A DNA stretch of 64,000 nt from Microbacterium sp. H83. GTDB taxonomy: Bacteria > Actinomycetota > Actinomycetes > Actinomycetales > Microbacteriaceae. How positions within the stretch are numbered: the stretch's first letter is position 1; each line of letters opens with the position of its first letter. The DNA is taken from contig NZ_LWCU01000004.1 in NCBI RefSeq assembly GCF_001650405.1, forward strand, positions 1 to 64,000. The letters run 5' to 3'. Shown piece by piece: positions 62,829 to 64,000 of this stretch. The translations under genes and the position numbers were made by a program. The notes below the pieces were generated by a model. That model made no database searches, was not told where the DNA came from, and saw only the letters and a list, made by a program, of their open reading frames with translations.

Positions 62829-63248
62829 TCAGCCGGCGAGAGCAGGCAGGCTGCCCGTGGTCGCGGTCGTGACCGAGGCCGTCGTGACCCGCGGAGCCGG
62901 GACGACGCCGGACGGGGAGACGGTCTCCTCGACGCGCGCGGCCCGTGCGGCCTCTCTGGTCGGTTCGCCGGCGGCGACGATCGCGCGCACCACCGCTCCG
63001 ATGATCAGCAGTCCGACGAGCGCGGCTCCCGACACGATCAGCGGGATCCACTGACTCGCGAACGTCGCGGCGAGGCTCAGCACCGCAGCCGGTATCCAGA
63101 CGCCCACGGCGCCGCCGGCGAGTCCCCCCGCTCCTCGTGCGATCGCGACGGCGGCCAGCACCGCGCACAGCACGGCCAGCACGGACCCGACGATCCCGAT
63201 CGGCACCAGTATCGATGCCAGTTCGTGTGCCACCCTCGATGACGTCAT
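62829..63248 (-). CDS. Small multi-helix membrane protein
   Basis: A 139-residue protein with three to four hydrophobic helices in its first 90 residues (VPIGIVGSVLAVLCAVLAAVA and IVSGAALVGLLIIGAVV) and a Val/Thr/Ser-rich hydrophilic tail. The family is not recognised. The frame is convergent with the acyl-CoA synthetase. Confidence 0.6.
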   Translation of the reverse strand: MTSSRVAHELASILVPIGIVGSVLAVLCAVLAAVAIARGAGGLAGGAVGVWIPAAVLSLAATFASQWIPLIVSGAALVGLLIIGAVVRAIVAAGEPTREAARAARVEETVSPSGVVPAPRVTTASVTTATTGSLPALAG

Positions 63249-63352
63249 GACGACCCCCCGGTCAGCGGAATCTCCGCACGACCAACATTACGAAGTGCCG
63301 GTCGACACGGCATCCATCTCGAGGATGATGTTCCGCAACCGTGACGCGTCGT

Positions 63353-64000
63353 TCAGCGGCGCGTCAACCACGCGAACCGCGATCCGCGCACCACCCGCAC
63401 GGGCTGGGTGAGCACGGCGTCGACCACCATCGATCCGTCGGTGGGGCCGACGATCGCGATCGCGGACGTCTCGGTCGCCTCGACGGGGTCGACCCGCATG
63501 TGCGCCAGCTCGCGGTGCGCGCGGAGGTACGCGGGCACCAGGAGGACGATCGCGCCCAGCCACGCCAGGGGGTTGCTGAGCGCGACGCCGTCGAAGCCGA
63601 TCAGCGCGCCGAGCACGACGGCGGCGCCGACGCGCATGACCAGCTCGATCACGCCGGTCACCGTAGGGACGAGGGTGTGTCCGAGACCCTGCAGCGCGCC
63701 GCGGAGCACGAACAGGATGCCGAGCGCCCAGTATCCGCATCCGTTGATGATGAGCATGCGGTGCGCCATCTCGACGACGTCGTCCGAGCCCTCGCCGACG
63801 AAGAGGCGCACCATCGGCGTGCCGAACGCGATGATGACGAGGCCGAGGAGTCCGCCCGTGATGACGGCCATCCAGGTGCCCTCCACGACGCCGCGGCGGA
63901 TGCGGTCGGGACGACGTCCTCCGTAGTTCTGCGCGGCGTACATCGAGGCCGCGAGACCGAGCGACGAGAGGAAGGCGACGGCGAGCCCGTCGACGCGGGA
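63353..64000 (-). CDS. MATE-family efflux transporter (C-terminal part)
   Basis: The last ~215 residues of a multidrug and toxic compound extrusion transporter; the start is beyond the right edge. MYAAQNYGGRRPDRIRRGV is the conserved loop before helix 8, and LFVLRGALQGLGHTLVPTV is in the second six-helix bundle. The C-terminal ~50 residues are a hydrophilic tail. No terminator hairpin was seen after its stop. Confidence 0.85.
   Translation of the reverse strand, partial: SRVDGLAVAFLSSLGLAASMYAAQNYGGRRPDRIRRGVVEGTWMAVITGGLLGLVIIAFGTPMVRLFVGEGSDDVVEMAHRMLIINGCGYWALGILFVLRGALQGLGHTLVPTVTGVIELVMRVGAAVVLGALIGFDGVALSNPLAWLGAIVLLVPAYLRAHRELAHMRVDPVEATETSAIAIVGPTDGSMVVDAVLTQPVRVVRGSRFAWLTRR

Noticed and set aside
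1-64000. CRISPR array, insertion sequence or prophage
   Set aside because: No regularly spaced identical repeats, transposase or phage structural gene was found; the holin-like protein is a common chromosomal membrane protein.

Overview
The window looks like one chromosome segment of a high-GC Gram-positive bacterium of the family Microbacteriaceae, most likely Microbacterium or a close relative. The basis is the very GC-rich sequence, GC-ending codons, mycobacterium-like bifunctional Dcd, a ClgR-type regulator, DtxR/IdeR-like and Zur-like metal boxes, and many genes whose TANNNT -10 hexamer lies 6-7 bases before an ATG or GTG (leaderless mRNAs). No insertion sequence, integrase, prophage, CRISPR array or rRNA was seen. 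Genus assignment is inference.

Layout. 1-7.7 kb: a proline-rich partial gene, dcd, tRNA-Gly(CCC), a divergent LysR/EamA pair, an HD-domain gene, a flavin amine oxidase, an SDR, a DUF4406 gene divergent from a DeoR regulator, and a GPP34 gene. 7.8-18.3 kb: an APC permease, CorA, a serine-hydrolase-like lipoprotein that has lost its catalytic motifs, DUF2470 and heme oxygenase (with an iron box), a PIF1/RecD-like helicase, a membrane-anchored protein, a fused CopD/CtaG membrane protein and HU. 18.3-21.4 kb: a TetR regulator facing a truncated hydrolase, a DUF559 endonuclease-like gene, and the zinc-free ribosomal genes rpmB-rpmG-rpsN.

21.4-27.9 kb is a galactoside utilisation locus (binding protein, two permeases, GH42 beta-galactosidase) divergent from a LacI regulator with paired palindromic operators. 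27.9-35.2 kb holds Aag glycosylase and a zinc block: znuA-znuC-znuB behind a Zur-type box, then zur, a CEC-motif permease, its TIGR03943 partner and a membrane-anchored propeller-like protein. 35.3-41.7 kb is a second sugar locus (binding protein, two permeases, GH13 glucosidase) divergent from a ROK regulator. Neither sugar transporter has its own ATPase, so a shared MsiK-like ATPase elsewhere is expected.

41.7-51.3 kb: a 2H-phosphoesterase gene flanked by two related palindromic repeats, the branched-chain-type 2-oxoacid dehydrogenase genes E1alpha-E1beta-E2, a HisC-like aminotransferase, a holin-like membrane protein, a WXG100-like plus alpha/beta-hydrolase pair, a low-molecular-weight phosphatase, and purB, which appears to start at CTG. 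51.3-64 kb: an MFS exporter, two membrane proteins, an HTH protein, a rhodanese, an EamA transporter, a zinc alcohol dehydrogenase, ribA with a MarR gene, a ClgR-like regulator ending in an SsrA-like tail and facing two ClpP paralogues (one without catalytic serine), an acyl-CoA synthetase next to a thioesterase-like remnant, and a truncated MATE transporter.

The most unusual items are the ClgR-like/ClpP/serine-less ClpP locus, the CTG start of purB, the catalytically empty serine-hydrolase lipoprotein, the zinc block with its propeller-like protein, and a set of long intergenic palindromes.
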